Positions 1-10,741 of a stretch of DNA of 64,000 nt are shown here, piece after piece. The notes under the pieces are model-generated. The model had not been told where the DNA came from and searched no databases. It saw only the letters and a program-made list of their open reading frames with translations. Each line of letters starts with the position of its first letter. Position 1 is the stretch's first letter. This DNA is from CAWKGC01 sp963849005. GTDB lineage: Bacteria > Pseudomonadota > Gammaproteobacteria > Burkholderiales > Usitatibacteraceae. Where the stretch lies: positions 62,001-126,000 of the forward strand of contig CAWKGC010000029.1 of the NCBI GenBank assembly GCA_963849005.1, in the 5' to 3' direction. A program made the translations under genes and the position numbers.

Positions 1-1
1 T

Positions 2-832
2 TATCGCCGATACTTTCGCGCGCCCGTGCATTTCGACTCGGCGCATTCCGAACTGGTCTTTTCCGCCCGCTGGCTCGATCGCCCCGTGGCAAGCCCCGAC
101 CAGTCGCAACTCGTGGCAGCGGAGCGCATCGCGCTCGCGGCGGAACAAGGTGACGACGGCCACCTCGTCGAGCGCGCGCGGCGCGCCATCCAGGGCCAGG
201 TGATCACCGGCGAAACGTCATCACGCCGCATATCGGCGCAGCTTGGCATCCACGAACGCGTCTTGCGCCGGCGCCTGCTCGCGCAGGGGTCGAGCATTCA
301 TCAATTGATCGGCGCGGCACGCTTCGAATGGGCGCGTCAGCTTCTCGGCGACACGCACCTGACGCTGGCAGAGATCGCCTCTGCCCTGGGCTACTCGGAC
401 GCGACGGCGTTCTCGCGGGCCTTCCGCAACTGGGCGGACATGACGCCGAGCGCATGGCGCAGCCGGGCCGAAGCGGCTTCCGCTCGCGCCGTCGTTGCCG
501 CCGCACCCGCGAAGGCATCGCCGCGCAAGGGACGACGCCAGGCTGCCAAGCGCGTTCCGGCCGGAAAGCGCAAGGCGGGAGCCCCTCAGAAACCAGGACG
601 CGCTCGAAGACGTAGAGCAGGGCGGCCGCGATCGCGAGGAGACCCGAGGATCCGGGTGATGTTCCAGGCCAGCGTCAGGAAGCGCCGGTTGCGGGTGAAG
701 ACCCAGCCGGCAAGGCTGCCGACGATCATCAGCACCCCGAACATCAGGACAAAGCGAAGGACGATCATCTGGGCGAAAACGGGGTCAGGTTACATTTCCC
801 GCTTGGGGTCAGACCCCGATTCAAGCGCTTGA
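2..832 (+). CDS. AraC-family transcriptional regulator, C-terminal part (cut by window edge)
   Basis: The reading frame is open at the left edge, so the N-terminus lies outside the window. The visible start resembles the end of an arabinose-binding-like sensor domain (YFRAPVHFDSAHSELVF). It is followed by a double helix-turn-helix of AraC type: RRISAQLGIHERVLRRRL, then LTLAEIASALGYSDATAFSRAFRNW and a PSAWR ending. After about residue 155 the protein turns into a basic Ala/Lys/Arg tail. The frame runs to 832 into the repeat at 776-910. One extra A in the AAA near 590 would instead end it at about 614, which also gives a natural stop to the facing membrane protein. The end is therefore uncertain; the family call is solid. 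No target can be inferred. Confidence 0.8.
   Translation, partial: YRRYFRAPVHFDSAHSELVFSARWLDRPVASPDQSQLVAAERIALAAEQGDDGHLVERARRAIQGQVITGETSSRRISAQLGIHERVLRRRLLAQGSSIHQLIGAARFEWARQLLGDTHLTLAEIASALGYSDATAFSRAFRNWADMTPSAWRSRAEAASARAVVAAAPAKASPRKGRRQAAKRVPAGKRKAGAPQKPGRARRRRAGRPRSRGDPRIRVMFQASVRKRRLRVKTQPARLPTIISTPNIRTKRRTIIWAKTGSGYISRLGSDPDSSA
586..768 (-). CDS. small membrane protein, likely frameshifted
   Basis: Starts MIVLRFVLMFGVLMIVGSLA, a clear transmembrane helix, followed by WVFTRNRRFLTLAWNITRIL. As written it ends in a non-hydrophobic tail. A one-base change near 645 gives a second hydrophobic stretch (GLLAIAAALLYVFERVL), making a two-helix protein of about 60 residues. It faces the AraC gene tail to tail. 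No family recognised; the coding call rests on the hydrophobic pattern and on the frame repair that also fixes the neighbour's end. Confidence 0.45.
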   Translation of the reverse strand: MIVLRFVLMFGVLMIVGSLAGWVFTRNRRFLTLAWNITRILGSPRDRGRPALRLRARPGF

Positions 833-910
833 TCGATTGCAGCATCTTGCTGGTCCACGAAATCGGGCTCTGACCCCGGTTTCCGCGGAAATGTAACCTG
901 ACCCCGTTTT
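776..910. repeat. nested GGGGTCAG palindrome downstream of lpxC
   Basis: Outer arms 776-799 and 887-910 are exact inverted copies (AAAACGGGGTCAGGTTACAT plus TTCC). Inside lies a second pair, about 805-821 and 860-876, around GGGGTCAGACCCC with one mismatch. The element begins four bases after the lpxC stop. It belongs to the window-wide repeat family. It could also act as a transcription terminator by forming a long hairpin; no U-run follows. Confidence 0.8.
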
Positions 911-913
911 CTT

Positions 914-1825
914 TCACGCTGCCAGTAATTGCAACTTGGCGAAGTCCGGCAACTCCGCCGGCGTGTCGAAGGTCACCTCTTCCCAGGCGGACGCATCGGC
1001 AAGCAGCGCGCGAAGGAGCTGGTTGTTCATCGCGTGGCCCGACTTGTGGCCGGAGAATGCGCCGATCAGCGGGTGCCCGAGGAGATAGAGGTCGCCCACG
1101 GCATCGAGCGCCTTGTGGCGCACGAACTCGTTGTCGAAGCGCAGGCCCTCGCTGTTGAGCACGCGGAAATCGTCGATGACGATCGCGTTGTCGAGCGAGG
1201 CGCCGCGCCCGAGGCCGGCGGCGCGCATGTTCTCCATGTCCTGCATGAAGCCGAAGGTGCGAGCCCGCGAAAGCTCTCGCACGAAGGACACCTTGCCGAA
1301 ATCGATCTCGACGCGCGAGGTCGAGCCGTCGAACACCGGGTGGTCGAATTCGATGGAGAACGCCATCTTGAAGCCGTCGTACGGCTCGAGGCGCACGCGC
1401 TTGTCGCCCTCGACGATCTCCATCGCCTTCTTCACGCGCACGTACTTGCGGGCGGCCTGCTGCTCGACGATGCCCGCCTGCTGGATGAGGAACACGAAGG
1501 TACCGGCGCTGCCGTCCATGATCGGCACCTCCGTCGCCGTCAGGTCGACATAGGCGTTGTCGACGCCGAGTCCCGCAAAGGCCGACATCAGGTGCTCGAC
1601 GGTGGCCACGCGCACGCCGTTCTCCTCGAGGCATGTGGAAAGGCGCGTGTCCTTCACGTTCAGCGCGATGCCGCGGACATCGGCCGGCTCGGCGAGATCG
1701 ACCCGGCGAAACACGATGCCCGTGCCGGGCGCGGCCGGGCGCAGCGTCATCGCCACCTTGTCGCCGGTGTGCAGTCCCACGCCGGTGGCGCGGACAAGGT
1801 TTTTCAAGGTGCGCTGCGCGATCAT
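914..1825 (-). CDS. lpxC: UDP-3-O-acyl-N-acetylglucosamine deacetylase
   Basis: LpxC is the zinc enzyme for the committed step of lipid A synthesis, removing the acetyl group from UDP-3-O-acyl-GlcNAc. The start [20 protein letters not shown] matches the usual LpxC start, so 1825 is preferred over the in-frame ATG at 1858, which would overlap the tamB end. The metal and catalytic motifs are visible: VEHLMSAF with His78, [10 protein letters not shown], and [11 protein letters not shown]. The length of about 303 residues is normal and the frame is intact. It normally follows ftsZ directly; here tamA, tamB and a barrel gene lie between. The stop is four bases from a palindromic repeat. Confidence 0.97.
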   Translation of the reverse strand: MIAQRTLKNLVRATGVGLHTGDKVAMTLRPAAPGTGIVFRRVDLAEPADVRGIALNVKDTRLSTCLEENGVRVATVEHLMSAFAGLGVDNAYVDLTATEVPIMDGSAGTFVFLIQQAGIVEQQAARKYVRVKKAMEIVEGDKRVRLEPYDGFKMAFSIEFDHPVFDGSTSRVEIDFGKVSFVRELSRARTFGFMQDMENMRAAGLGRGASLDNAIVIDDFRVLNSEGLRFDNEFVRHKALDAVGDLYLLGHPLIGAFSGHKSGHAMNNQLLRALLADASAWEEVTFDTPAELPDFAKLQLLAA

Positions 1826-1838
1826 TTGCCCAATTCTA

Positions 1839-4800
1839 TCATCGGCTTGGCCACTCATCGAAGGACTGGCGGTAGTTCACGCCCACGCGGCTGGTGTCGC
1901 CCGCCTCGGCGCGCAGCGTGAACTGGTTGTTGAGGAGGTACTCGAGCCGCAACACGGTCTGCGCGCCGGCGAGCCCCTGCTCGTAGGTCACGTACAGCCG
2001 GTCCGAAATGCGTTTCCCGATCGAGACGACCTGCGACTGCACCGTAGAGCCGCCGCGCAACTGCAGCGAGTCGATGCCGAGCTGCGCGAACAGCGCCTGC
2101 GTCGGCAGGACCCTGCCTTCGCCGAGCAGCGCGCTGGCGGCGATCTGCAGCATGCCGAGGTCCGCGCCGGTGCGTTCGTCGGGGCCGCGCCCGAGCACCA
2201 GCCAGAACAGCGCCTCGTTCTCCGGCACCGAAGGCTCCGAGACCAGCCTCACCACCGGCGCGCGCAGGTTGCCGCCGACGGTCACGCCCGCTGCGACCGA
2301 CTGGTTGCGGCGCATGGCCTGGATGTCGAGCGCGGGGTTCTCGATCGGGCCGTCGAAGACCAGCACGCCGCGTTCTATCGCGAGCCGCTGGCCGAATGCC
2401 GTGAAGGTCCCGCGCACCGAGCGCACCTGCCCGCGCGCAACGAGTTCCGACGACGAATTGCTTTCCAACTGGAGCTTGCCGCGCAGCTGCGTGTCGAGGC
2501 CCCCGGTCCTCACCGCGAAATCGCTGCCCAGGTCGACCCTCGCTTCAAGGCTCACGGGAATGCGCCGCTTCGCCTTCTCTTCATTTGCCTTGGCGCCGAC
2601 GATCACAACATCGCTTCCCGGTTCCGGAAGCGCGGAGGCGCCGCGCTCGATGCGCGCGCTGTCCACGGTCACGTCGCCGAAGAGCGCGAGCCGGCGCTTC
2701 TCCAGCGCGGCCGTGCCCGTGCCGCTGGCGATCAGGCGCAACGTCGGCCGCGAGATCGCGGTGAAGCGCGTGGCCCGCCACTGCAGCGAAGAGCGCGCCT
2801 CGTCGTCATAGGCGAGCCGGCCCTCGGCGGTGAGCGTGCCCTCGCCCGCCTTCACGCTGAAGGTCGTCGCGACCGTCTCGTCTTCGGAGAACACCAGCTT
2901 CAGGCTGCCGTCGCGCCAGTTGACGCCTTCGGGCGGCATCGAGACTTCCAGCGCGCCCACTTCGATCTCGCCATGCGGGAGCGGGCGCTCTAGCGTGCCC
3001 TTCGCCGCGAGCGTGCCTTTGGCCCTTCCGCCGATGCGCGCCTGCGTGCCGAGGAAAGCGCCGAAGGGCGCAAGGTCGGCGACCTGGATCGCGCCCGTCA
3101 CGTCCACGGGCGACGCCCCGGCGAAGCCGCCGTCGGCAAGCGCAGCAACGCTTCCTTCGAGCGTCCCGTCGGCGCGCTTGCTGCGAATGCGCGCGACCGC
3201 GTCGATGCGGTCCCCGGCAAGCCGCGCGTCGAACGCCAGCGTCTCGATGCCCAGCGCAAGCTCGTCGCCCTCGCCCAGGACCACGTCGCCCGATTCGCGG
3301 CGCACGCTGAGCGTGCCCTTGCGTTCGGCCCCGTCTTCGACCGACCAATCCCCTGCCAGCTTGAGCGTCGCGTGGCCAGGGAGCTTTCGCCCGGAAAGCG
3401 CGAGCAGCCGAGAGATCGCCAGGCCGCGGAAGCTTCCCTGCGAGGCCACCAGTTTCCGGTCGCGCATTTCCAGCGAGTCCACGTCGAGGATGCTTTCGAG
3501 CAAGGCAAACTGCGCCGGCCCGGCGAGCACATGGCCGCCGTCGAGCCAGCACCGGCACCGGTTGCAGCAGCTGCACGGGAACGCGGCCGCCGAGCTTGAA
3601 GCTGTCCAGCGTTCCCTTCCAGGCGCCGGCCTTCCACGCCCCTGCCGCAGCCGCGGCAACGGTGATCTCGCCGGAACGCGCGGACAAGGCAATCGCGTGC
3701 CGTGCCACGGTGCCGCTCCCGGCGAGCCGCGCCTCGTCGATCTTCACCTCGTTCACGACCAAGTCTTTCGCCGCTGCCTCCAGCTTCATGCGCGTGGTCG
3801 ATCCGTCGAGCGCGCCCGCGAACTCGGCCTTGCCCGCGAGCCGCCCGGTGAGCCGCGCGTCGATGAGCGCCGGCGCGCGCAGGTCGAACTGCACGCGCAA
3901 CGCGTCCTTGTCGAGGCCGAGCGCGCCATCGGCGGAAAGCTTGTTGTCGCCCAATGCGAGCTGCACTTTCTCCGCGACGATGCGCTCGCGCTTCCAGGCG
4001 AAACGGCCGCCGCCCGAAAGCGGCGCGCCGCGCAGCAGCGACGGTTGCAGCACGAAGCGCGCATCGACTTCCCGCGGCGCGCCGGCGCGGCCGAGAAGCT
4101 CCGCCTCGCCGTTCAAGGTGCCGGCCGGGAATGGCCCGAACGCCGCCGGATCGAAGCGCGCGAAGCGCGCCCTGCCTTCGAACGGCAGGGCATCGTCGAT
4201 CGTGATCGCGCCCGCGAACCGAAGCTCGCCGCCGCGCGCCGTTGCCACCAGTTCGCTCGTCGTGATGCGCTTGCCGCGCACCTCGAGCGCGCCGCGGACC
4301 GTGGCGCCGCCGCCCGCAGCGTCGAGCGCCGCGATGGCGAGGACGCCGTCCTTCCAGCTCACGCGCGCCGTCGCGCGCTCCAGCGGAATGCGTCCCCGGT
4401 CGGGATTGCCCGCCGCCGCATTGGCAAGCGCAATCGTCCCGGCGAGTCCCGCCGCGTCCGGGTCGAGCACGAGCCTCGCCTCGATCGCCGTGGTCGGCGC
4501 ACCGGGCGCAAAGCGGGCGGCGTCGAACTCGCGAAGCTGCACGGTCGCGCGCTTGACCGGCATTGCCTCGAACGCGGCGACCTGCGCCTCGAGGAGCGCC
4601 TTGGCGCCATGCGCCTCGCCCGTGCCTTCGACCTTCAACGACGCGAGCGGACCGGACGCGCTTGCCGAGGCGCGCCACGGCGCGCCGTCGCGGCTGCCCT
4701 CGGCCGCCACCGCCGCGGACACCGCGAACGGCGGCTTCGCGAGGATCATCGCGTCGGCGCGGACCTGCGTATCGTCCTGCATCCCGAACGCGAGCCTGCG

Positions 4801-5296
4801 CAGCGCGTGGCCCTGCGCGCTGCCGAAGTACGCGAAGGACACGCCCCTCAACTCGGCCCGCGTCCCGTCCTGCTCGATGCGCGCGCGCGCGATCTTCACC
4901 GCATCGAGATGCAGCCTGAACGGAAGCCCGAGCGAAGCGGGCATCGCGCTCTTCTCCGCGCCGGCCTTCGATCGCCACGTCGAGCGTTTCGACGCTTACC
5001 AGCGGCGCGCGCACCACCATGGCAAGGAGCGACGAAAGCTCGAGCGCAACGACCACGTTTCCTGCCTCGACGCGGACCGAACCGGACGAGTACGACAGGC
5101 GCTCGATGTGCACGCCGTTTGCGAAGCTGCCGCGCGGCCCCTCGATCGCGAGCGCGCCTCCGGTGGCCAGGACCGCGCGCTCCAGCGCCCAGCGCAGGCC
5201 GGATTCGGTCTGCGTGAGCCAGCCGATCGCGAGAGCCACCGCCACCAGCGCGGCGAGCACCAGCGATGCGGCCCACTTCATGAGCCGGCCGGCCAT
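1839..5296 (-). CDS. tamB: translocation and assembly module inner-membrane subunit TamB (two frame breaks)
   Basis: TamB spans the periplasm as a long beta-taco protein and works with TamA, and is now linked to phospholipid transport to the outer membrane. The N-terminus ([20 protein letters not shown]) is a membrane anchor. The body is repetitive beta-strand sequence rich in Gly, Ala and Leu. The C-terminal DUF490 domain ends with typical TamB text ([20 protein letters not shown], then [13 protein letters not shown]). Three frames must be joined, with breaks near 4945 and 3545, to give about 1,150 residues, a normal TamB size. The ATG shares one base with the tamA stop (TGATG), so the pair is translationally coupled. 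The breaks look like base-calling errors because both sides keep TamB-like sequence. Confidence 0.93.
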
Positions 5297-7081
5297 CAGA
5301 ACGCGTACCCCACGGACAGATGCAGCCGCACCGCCTTCGTTTCCTGCCCGTAGGCGACGTCGACGCGGAACGGCCCGATCGGCGAACGCCAGCGGAAGCC
5401 CACGCCGTAGCCGACCTTGAGCGAGAAATCATCGAGGGCGTCGACCGCGTCGCCTGCGTCGACGAAAATCGCGGCGCCGATGTCGCCCCGGAACCAGTAG
5501 ATGGCCTCGGCGCTGACCACGCCAAGATAGCGGCCTCCCACGACCGCCGAGCCCTGCTGCACGCCGATCGAGTCGAAGGCATAGCCGCGCACGGTCTGGT
5601 CGCCGCCGGTGCGGAACAGGAACATCGTCGGGATGCCGTCGCTCGACCCGGCGAACACGGCGCCGAGCTCGCAGCGCAGGTTCACGTCCACCTCGCGGCC
5701 CGCCGGGATGAAGCCGTTCACCTTGAGCGTGGCGCGCTGGAAGCTGCGCGTGGAGGCGCCCGGCACGGAAGCGCCGATCTCGGCGGAGCCCAGCACGCCG
5801 CGGCGTGGCCGGAACGCGTCGTCGGTATCGCGGAAGACATGGCGATAGGCGAAGTACACCGCCTTGCTGGTCGCCTCGGCCGCGCCGGTCACGTACTGGC
5901 GGTCGAATACGTACGCGCCGAACACCGTCGAGGGCACGGTCTCGTTGCCCCAGTTGAGGCCGAAGCCGGTGTACACCGAGTCGCTGCGCTGGCCCTGGAT
6001 GGTGGTGCGCAGGATCGCGGTCTCGTTGAAGAACCAGGTCTGGTCCGGGCGCGGCGGCAAGTCGATGTTGAAGCCGAGCTTGCGCACGCTGGAGTCCGCG
6101 ACGCCGTTGACCCTCAACCGCCATTGCCGGTCGAACAGGTTGCGCTCGAAATACTCCCCATAGACGCCGAACTTGTTGTCGGTGCTGTAATTGATGCCCG
6201 CGTCGATGCGCCGCCTGCGCAACTCCACGAGCGCGACGACAACCGGCGCATCGTCCGCGCTCGCGGGATCGACATCGACCGCAACGCGGGCGCCTGCGAA
6301 ATAGCCCGAATTGACCAGGCGCCGCTCGAACTGCGCGATGCGGCCGGCGTCGAAGCGCTCGCCCCGGCGAAGCAGGTTCAGGTTCTGCACGATGCTCTCG
6401 TCGAAGCGCGCGAGGCCCCTCACTTCGAGGGCGCCGAAGCGGAATGGCGGGCCGCTGTCGAGCTCGATCGAAAGCTCGGCCGTTTCCCTCGACGGGTCGA
6501 CGCGCGCCTGGGAAAAGGCGAGCGACGCGGCCGCGTAGTCCAGCCGCGACAGCTCCGCCAGCGCGAGAAGCTTCGCGGCATCCCAGTCGACCTGCCGGAA
6601 CGGGCTGCCCGGCAAGAGAGGCCAGGCGCGGCGCACGGCGGCGCGGCGGGCCTCGTCGCCATCGCGCTCGAGGACCGCGCCGCGAAAGCGGATCTCGACG
6701 GACTCCACGCGCGTGAGCGGCCCCGGCTTCACGGCGAGCCGCACCGTCCATTCCGGGCTGCCCTCCCTGATCTCGCTTTCGACGGTCGCGGAGAAATGGC
6801 CTTCCGCGGCCAGCGCGCGCGTCGCCTCGGTGCGCGCATCGATCACGAGCTGCTCGAGGAGCCCGCGCGTCATCTGCTCGTCGTCACGCCAGCGCACCAG
6901 GGTCAGCCCGTTTTCCAGCATCGCCGCGAAAGGCGACGGCGCCTCGACCACGACGCGGTAGCGCAGGCCTTCGGCGCGTGCCACGGGCGCGAACTGTCCC
7001 TCCGAACAGGAACAGGGCAGCGCAACAGGCAAGCAGGGGACGAAAACGGATCAACGGGAATGGCCGGCAGGGCTGGCGCAA
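5296..7081 (-). CDS. tamA: translocation and assembly module outer-membrane subunit TamA (frame break in signal peptide)
   Basis: Omp85-family protein: periplasmic POTRA domains (about residues 30-280) followed by a 16-strand outer-membrane barrel ending in Phe (HLSVGYAF), the sorting signal for BamA. The surface-antigen region is clear, with GINYSTDNKFGVYGEYFERN and FRTGGDQTVRGYAFDSIG. The start at 7081 gives a signal peptide, MRQPCRPFPLIRFRPLLACC followed by AALFLF. It is joined by a one-base frame change near 7005 to the long intact frame. Partner tamB follows directly. The terminator at 7150-7179 separates it from the upstream barrel gene, so tamA probably has its own promoter in 7082-7149. 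Confidence 0.93.
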
Positions 7082-7149
7082 AGGCGCGCCAGGATCGGGC
7101 GATTTTACCGGCAGGGCGTCGCCCTCGGGAAAACCTTCCGCTTGGGACG

Positions 7150-7179
7150 AAAAAAGGGCGCGAACATCGCGCCCTTTTT
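7150..7179 (-). terminator. rho-independent terminator of the barrel gene
   Basis: A perfect hairpin with arms 7151-7163 and 7167-7179 (GGGCGCGA over a 3-nt loop). Read on the minus strand it ends in six T residues. It lies about 40 bases past the barrel gene stop at 7217 and ends transcription before tamA. Confidence 0.85.
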
Positions 7180-7216
7180 CCCTGTCCAGGCCGGCGCCGA
7201 GGCGCCGGTGCGTCGC

Positions 7217-8034
7217 CTACCAGCGGAAGGCAACCCCGATCGCGCCGCCGTTGAGGTTCAGGTCCTCGATCGGCTTGCCGGACTTCATCTTGTAGTCGAT
7301 GTAGCGCCAGGCGGCGAAGACGTCGCCCCAGCCGAACTTGTAGCCCAAGCCGACGATGCCCTGCCAGGTCAGGTCGGAGTCTCCCGTGCCGACGTCGAGG
7401 TACCAGGGAACGAACCATTCCCCCTTGTCGCCGAAGGACACCCGCCCCTTCACGCCGATGATGCCGTCCCAGTTCGTCAGGTTCGCGCTTTGGTAGCCCT
7501 GGCGATTCAAGACGGGAATCGATTCGACCGCGCCGGTGAACTGCCAGTTGAGGCTTTGCTCGACGTCGGCGAGCCGCGCGCCGATGAACAGGTCCATCGT
7601 CGACTTGGGATCGCGCGAGACGCGATAGGTGAGCGCCGTGGTCCAGAGGGTGCTCTTCAGGTCGAGCGAGCCGCTGGCCGTGACTTCGGCCGGAAGGCCA
7701 CCGCTGATGGTGAAGTCGCGCGTGCTCGACTTGTCGCCGCCGACGTCGACGATAGACGACGTCGGTGAAGAAGCCCCAGGTGTTGCTTTGCGCCCCAAGC
7801 GTGCCCATGAACGTCATCTTGAGGGAATCGAGGATGTCGTTGGCGCTCACGTCGATGCTGCTGCCGCCGACCGGCGCGGGAAATTTCGTGCTGCCGCTGA
7901 TGGTCGGGAAATAAGCCGTAGATCAAAGCCTCCCACTGCCACGCGTCGGCGCGCTGCTGCGCTGCCGCTACCGTCGGCAACATCGTGGCCGCTGCCAGAA
8001 CCGCAACTGCAATCTTTCCGTTAAGCCTTTGCAT
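7217..8034 (-). CDS. outer-membrane beta-barrel protein (two frame breaks)
   Basis: The start at 8034 has a strong ribosome site (GGAGG seven bases upstream) and a signal peptide, MQRLNGKIAVAVLAAATMLP then TVAAAQQ. The mature part alternates polar and hydrophobic residues as in barrel strands (LTYRVSRDPKSTMDLFIGAR, YLDVGTGDSDLTWQGIVGLG). It ends in an aromatic residue (GGAIGVAFRW), typical of barrel C-termini. The total is about 270 residues after joining frames near 7912 and 7752. The overall shape recalls the small porin/OmpW-like group, but I cannot assign a family. It is flanked by ftsZ upstream and a clean terminator downstream, so it looks like a single-gene unit set into the ftsZ-lpxC interval. 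Confidence 0.8.
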
Positions 8035-8169
8035 GATCAACCTCCATTTGACATTTCCGGACGCATGATCGCCTCCGGCGTGGTTGGAAAAGTACCACGG
8101 TGACGCAGGCATGTCTTGTTCCCGATCAACATGGGCCCGCGGCGGGGCGGGCCCGTGAAGGTGACGCGC

Positions 8170-8196
8170 GCGACCGCCGGGAGACGCGGCGGTCGC
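8170..8196 (-). terminator. GC-rich stem-loop after ftsZ
   Basis: Inverted arms GCGACCGCCG (8170-8179) and CGGCGGTCGC (8187-8196) around a 7-nt loop, about 50 bases past the ftsZ stop. No T-run follows, so it is either a weak terminator or an mRNA 3'-end stabiliser at the end of the dcw cluster. Confidence 0.45.
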
Positions 8197-8244
8197 GTTG
8201 CTGCTGCAATCCCGGCCTTCCGCCGCCGGGACGACGGCGTCCCG

Positions 8245-9401
8245 TCAGTCGGCTTGCTTGCGCAGGAACGCCGGGATGTCGAGCATGTCCACGCCGGATT
8301 GCTTCATCGCGTCGATGGTCACGTCGCGGCGGCGGCGGATCGCGGTCGGCTGGTCGAGCTCCTCGTAGTTGACCGGGCCGGGCGACATGCCGTCGGTGCC
8401 GTTGCGCTGCACGACCTGCATGACCGGCTGCTGGCGCTGCGCGGCGGCCGCCGCCCAGTCCCGTGGCGACGATCGTCACGCGCAGGCGGTCTTCCATCGC
8501 GTCGTCGATGACGTTGCCGTAGATCACGGTCGCGTCCTCGGCGCAGAAGCTGCGGATGGTGTTCATCACCTCGTGGACTTCCTTCAGCTTCAGGGTCTTC
8601 GACGCGGTGATGTTCACCAGCACGCCGCGCGCGCCGGAGAGGTGGATGTCTTCCAGCAGCGGCGAATGGACCGCCTGCTCGGCGGCGGTCTGCGAGCGCT
8701 CCGCGCCCGAGGCCATGGCCGAGCCCATCATCGCCACGCCGTTCTCGCTCATCACCGTGCGCACGTCGGCGAAGTCGACGTTCACCATGCCGGGGCAGTT
8801 GATCACCTCGGCGATGCCGGCGACCGCGCCGTTGAGCACGTCGTTGGAGGCGCTGAAGGCCTCCTCGTAGCTGACGTCGTCGCCCATCACTTCGATCAGG
8901 CGGTCGTTCGGGATGATGATCAGCGAATCGACGTGCTGCTTGAGCGCCTCGATCCCGACCAGCGCCACCTTCTGGCGCTTGCCCTCGAAGGCGAAGGGCT
9001 TGGTCACCACCGCGACGGTGAGCACGCCCATCTCGCGCGCGATCTCCGCGACGATGGGGGCGGCGCCCGTGCCGGTGCCCCCGCCCATGCCCGCCGTGAT
9101 GAAGAGCATGTCCGCGCCTTCGATCATCTCGGCGATGCGCTCGCGGTCCTCCTCGGCGGCCGCGCGGCCGACGTCGGGATTGGCGCCCGCGCCCAGGCCC
9201 TTGGTGACGCCGCCGCCCAGCTGCAGCGTGCTCTTGGCGAGGTTGCGTCTTCAGCGCCTGCGCATCGGTGTTCATCGAGATGAACTCCACGCCCTGCACG
9301 CCGTTGTTGATCATGTGGTCGACCGCGTTGCCGCCGCAGCCGCCCACGCCGATCACCTTGATCACCGCGTCCGGTGTCTGGGTATCGAGAACTTCAAACA
9401 T
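8245..9401 (-). CDS. ftsZ: cell division GTPase FtsZ (two frame breaks)
   Basis: The tubulin-like GTPase that forms the division ring. Visible parts: N-terminal [19 protein letters not shown] (nucleotide binding), the tubulin signature [10 protein letters not shown], the NDRL region of the T6 loop, and the C-terminal tail [11 protein letters not shown], the site that binds FtsA and ZipA. The start has an AAGGAG ribosome site upstream. Three frames are needed, with breaks near 9243 and 8455, giving about 385 residues, a normal size. Because ftsZ is essential, the breaks must be sequence errors or the reads are mixed. It is the last gene of the dcw run, 85 bases after ftsA. Confidence 0.95.
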
Positions 9402-9486
9402 GTGTCGTCTCCTTGTGTTGTGAAAACACCGTGCTGCACTGGTGCCTCGAAACGGCGGGCCCGCCCCGCAGCCCGCCGCCGTTCCC

Positions 9487-10731
9487 TCAAAAATTGCCCT
9501 TGAACCAATTCTTCATGCGCTCGAAAACGTCCTTCACCGCCACGCCCTGGATGCGCGCGTGCTGGTCCCGCTTCATCTGGTCGTTGGCCGCGATCAGCAG
9601 CCCCACCGCCGTGGCGTAACGGGGATTCCTCACCACTTCGGAAAGCCCGCCGGCGTAGCTGGGGAGTCCCACGCGCACCGGCAGGTGGAAGACTTCCTCG
9701 CCGAGCTCGACCATGCCCTTCATGAGGCTGGAGCCGCCGGTGATCACGATCCCGGAGGACAGCAGCTCTTCGAGGCCGGCTGGTGCGCAGCTCGCGCTGC
9801 ACCAGCGAGTACAGTTCCTCGACGCGCGGCTCGATCACGTTGGCGAGCGTCTGCAGCGACAGCTGCCGCGGGTCGCGGTCGCCCACGCCCGGCACCTCGA
9901 TCATGTCGGAGGCATTCGCCAGCTGGCGCAGTGCCACCCCGTGCCGGATCTTGATGTCCTCGGCGTCCTTGGTCGGCGTGCGCAGCGCCATCGCGATGTC
10001 GTTGGTGACCTGGTCGCCGGCGATCGGGATCACCGAGGTGTAGCTTGATCGCGCCGTCGGTGAAGACCGCGATGTCGGTGGTGCCCCCGCCGATGTCCAC
10101 CAGGCACACGCCGAGCTCCTTCTCGTCCTCGGAGAGCACCGCGTCGGCGCTGGCGAGCGGCTGCAGCATGAGGTCGCGCACTTCCAGCCCGCAGCGGCGC
10201 ACGCACTTCATGATGTTCTGCGCCGCGGACACGGCGCCGGTGACGATGTGCACGCGCACCTCGAGGCGCATGCCGCTCATGCCGAGCGGCTGGCGCACGC
10301 CGCCCTGCCCGTCGATGATGAATTCCTGCTCGAGGATGTGCAGCACCTGCTGCTCCATCGGGATGTTCACGGCGCGCGCCGTCTCGATCACGCGGTCGAT
10401 GTCGTACTGCTGGACTTCCTTGTCCTTGATCGCGACCATGCCGTGGGAGTTGAAGCTCTTGATGTGGCTGCCGGCGATCCCGGTGATGACGTCGCGGATC
10501 TTGGTGTCGGCCATGAGCTCGGCCTCTTCCAGCGCGCGCTGGATGGCGCTCACCGTGGACTCGATGTTCACCACCGCGCCCTTCTTCATGCCGCGCGACG
10601 GGTGGCTGCCCATGCCGATGATGTCGAAGCCGCCCTCGGGCGTTGATCTCGGCCACGAGTGCGACGATCTTGCTCGTCCCGATGTCGAGCGCGACGACGA
10701 TGTTCTTGTGGTCCCGGTTGCTCTTGATCAT
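9487..10731 (-). CDS. ftsA: cell division protein FtsA (frame breaks)
   Basis: Actin-like protein that ties FtsZ filaments to the inner membrane. It starts [20 protein letters not shown], the phosphate-1 loop of the actin fold. The SHU/1C region follows ([20 protein letters not shown]), then [17 protein letters not shown] (phosphate-2) and [12 protein letters not shown] (adenosine motif). The C-terminus ends [12 protein letters not shown], the membrane-targeting amphipathic helix. About 414 residues after joining four frames, with breaks near 10637, 10035 and 9780. It follows ftsQ by 10 bases. Confidence 0.95.
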
Positions 10732-10741
10732 GCGCGTCCGT

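Noticed and set aside
776..910. CRISPR or tandem repeat array
   Set aside because: Units are inverted and few, with no regular spacers and no cas genes in the window.
929..2993. Long plus-strand open frames opposite lpxC and tamB
   Set aside because: They are mirror frames of high-GC genes with His/Arg/Ala-rich text and no family motif; lpxC and tamB on the other strand are certain.
5320..7254. A 644-codon plus-strand open frame opposite tamA
   Set aside because: Sequence is an antisense image of TamA, rich in repeated Ala/Arg/Glu with no domain.
8245..9401. Real programmed frameshift or pseudogene in ftsZ
   Set aside because: ftsZ is essential, there is no slippery-site plus pseudoknot pattern that recurs, and similar breaks occur in many neighbours, so sequence error is simpler.
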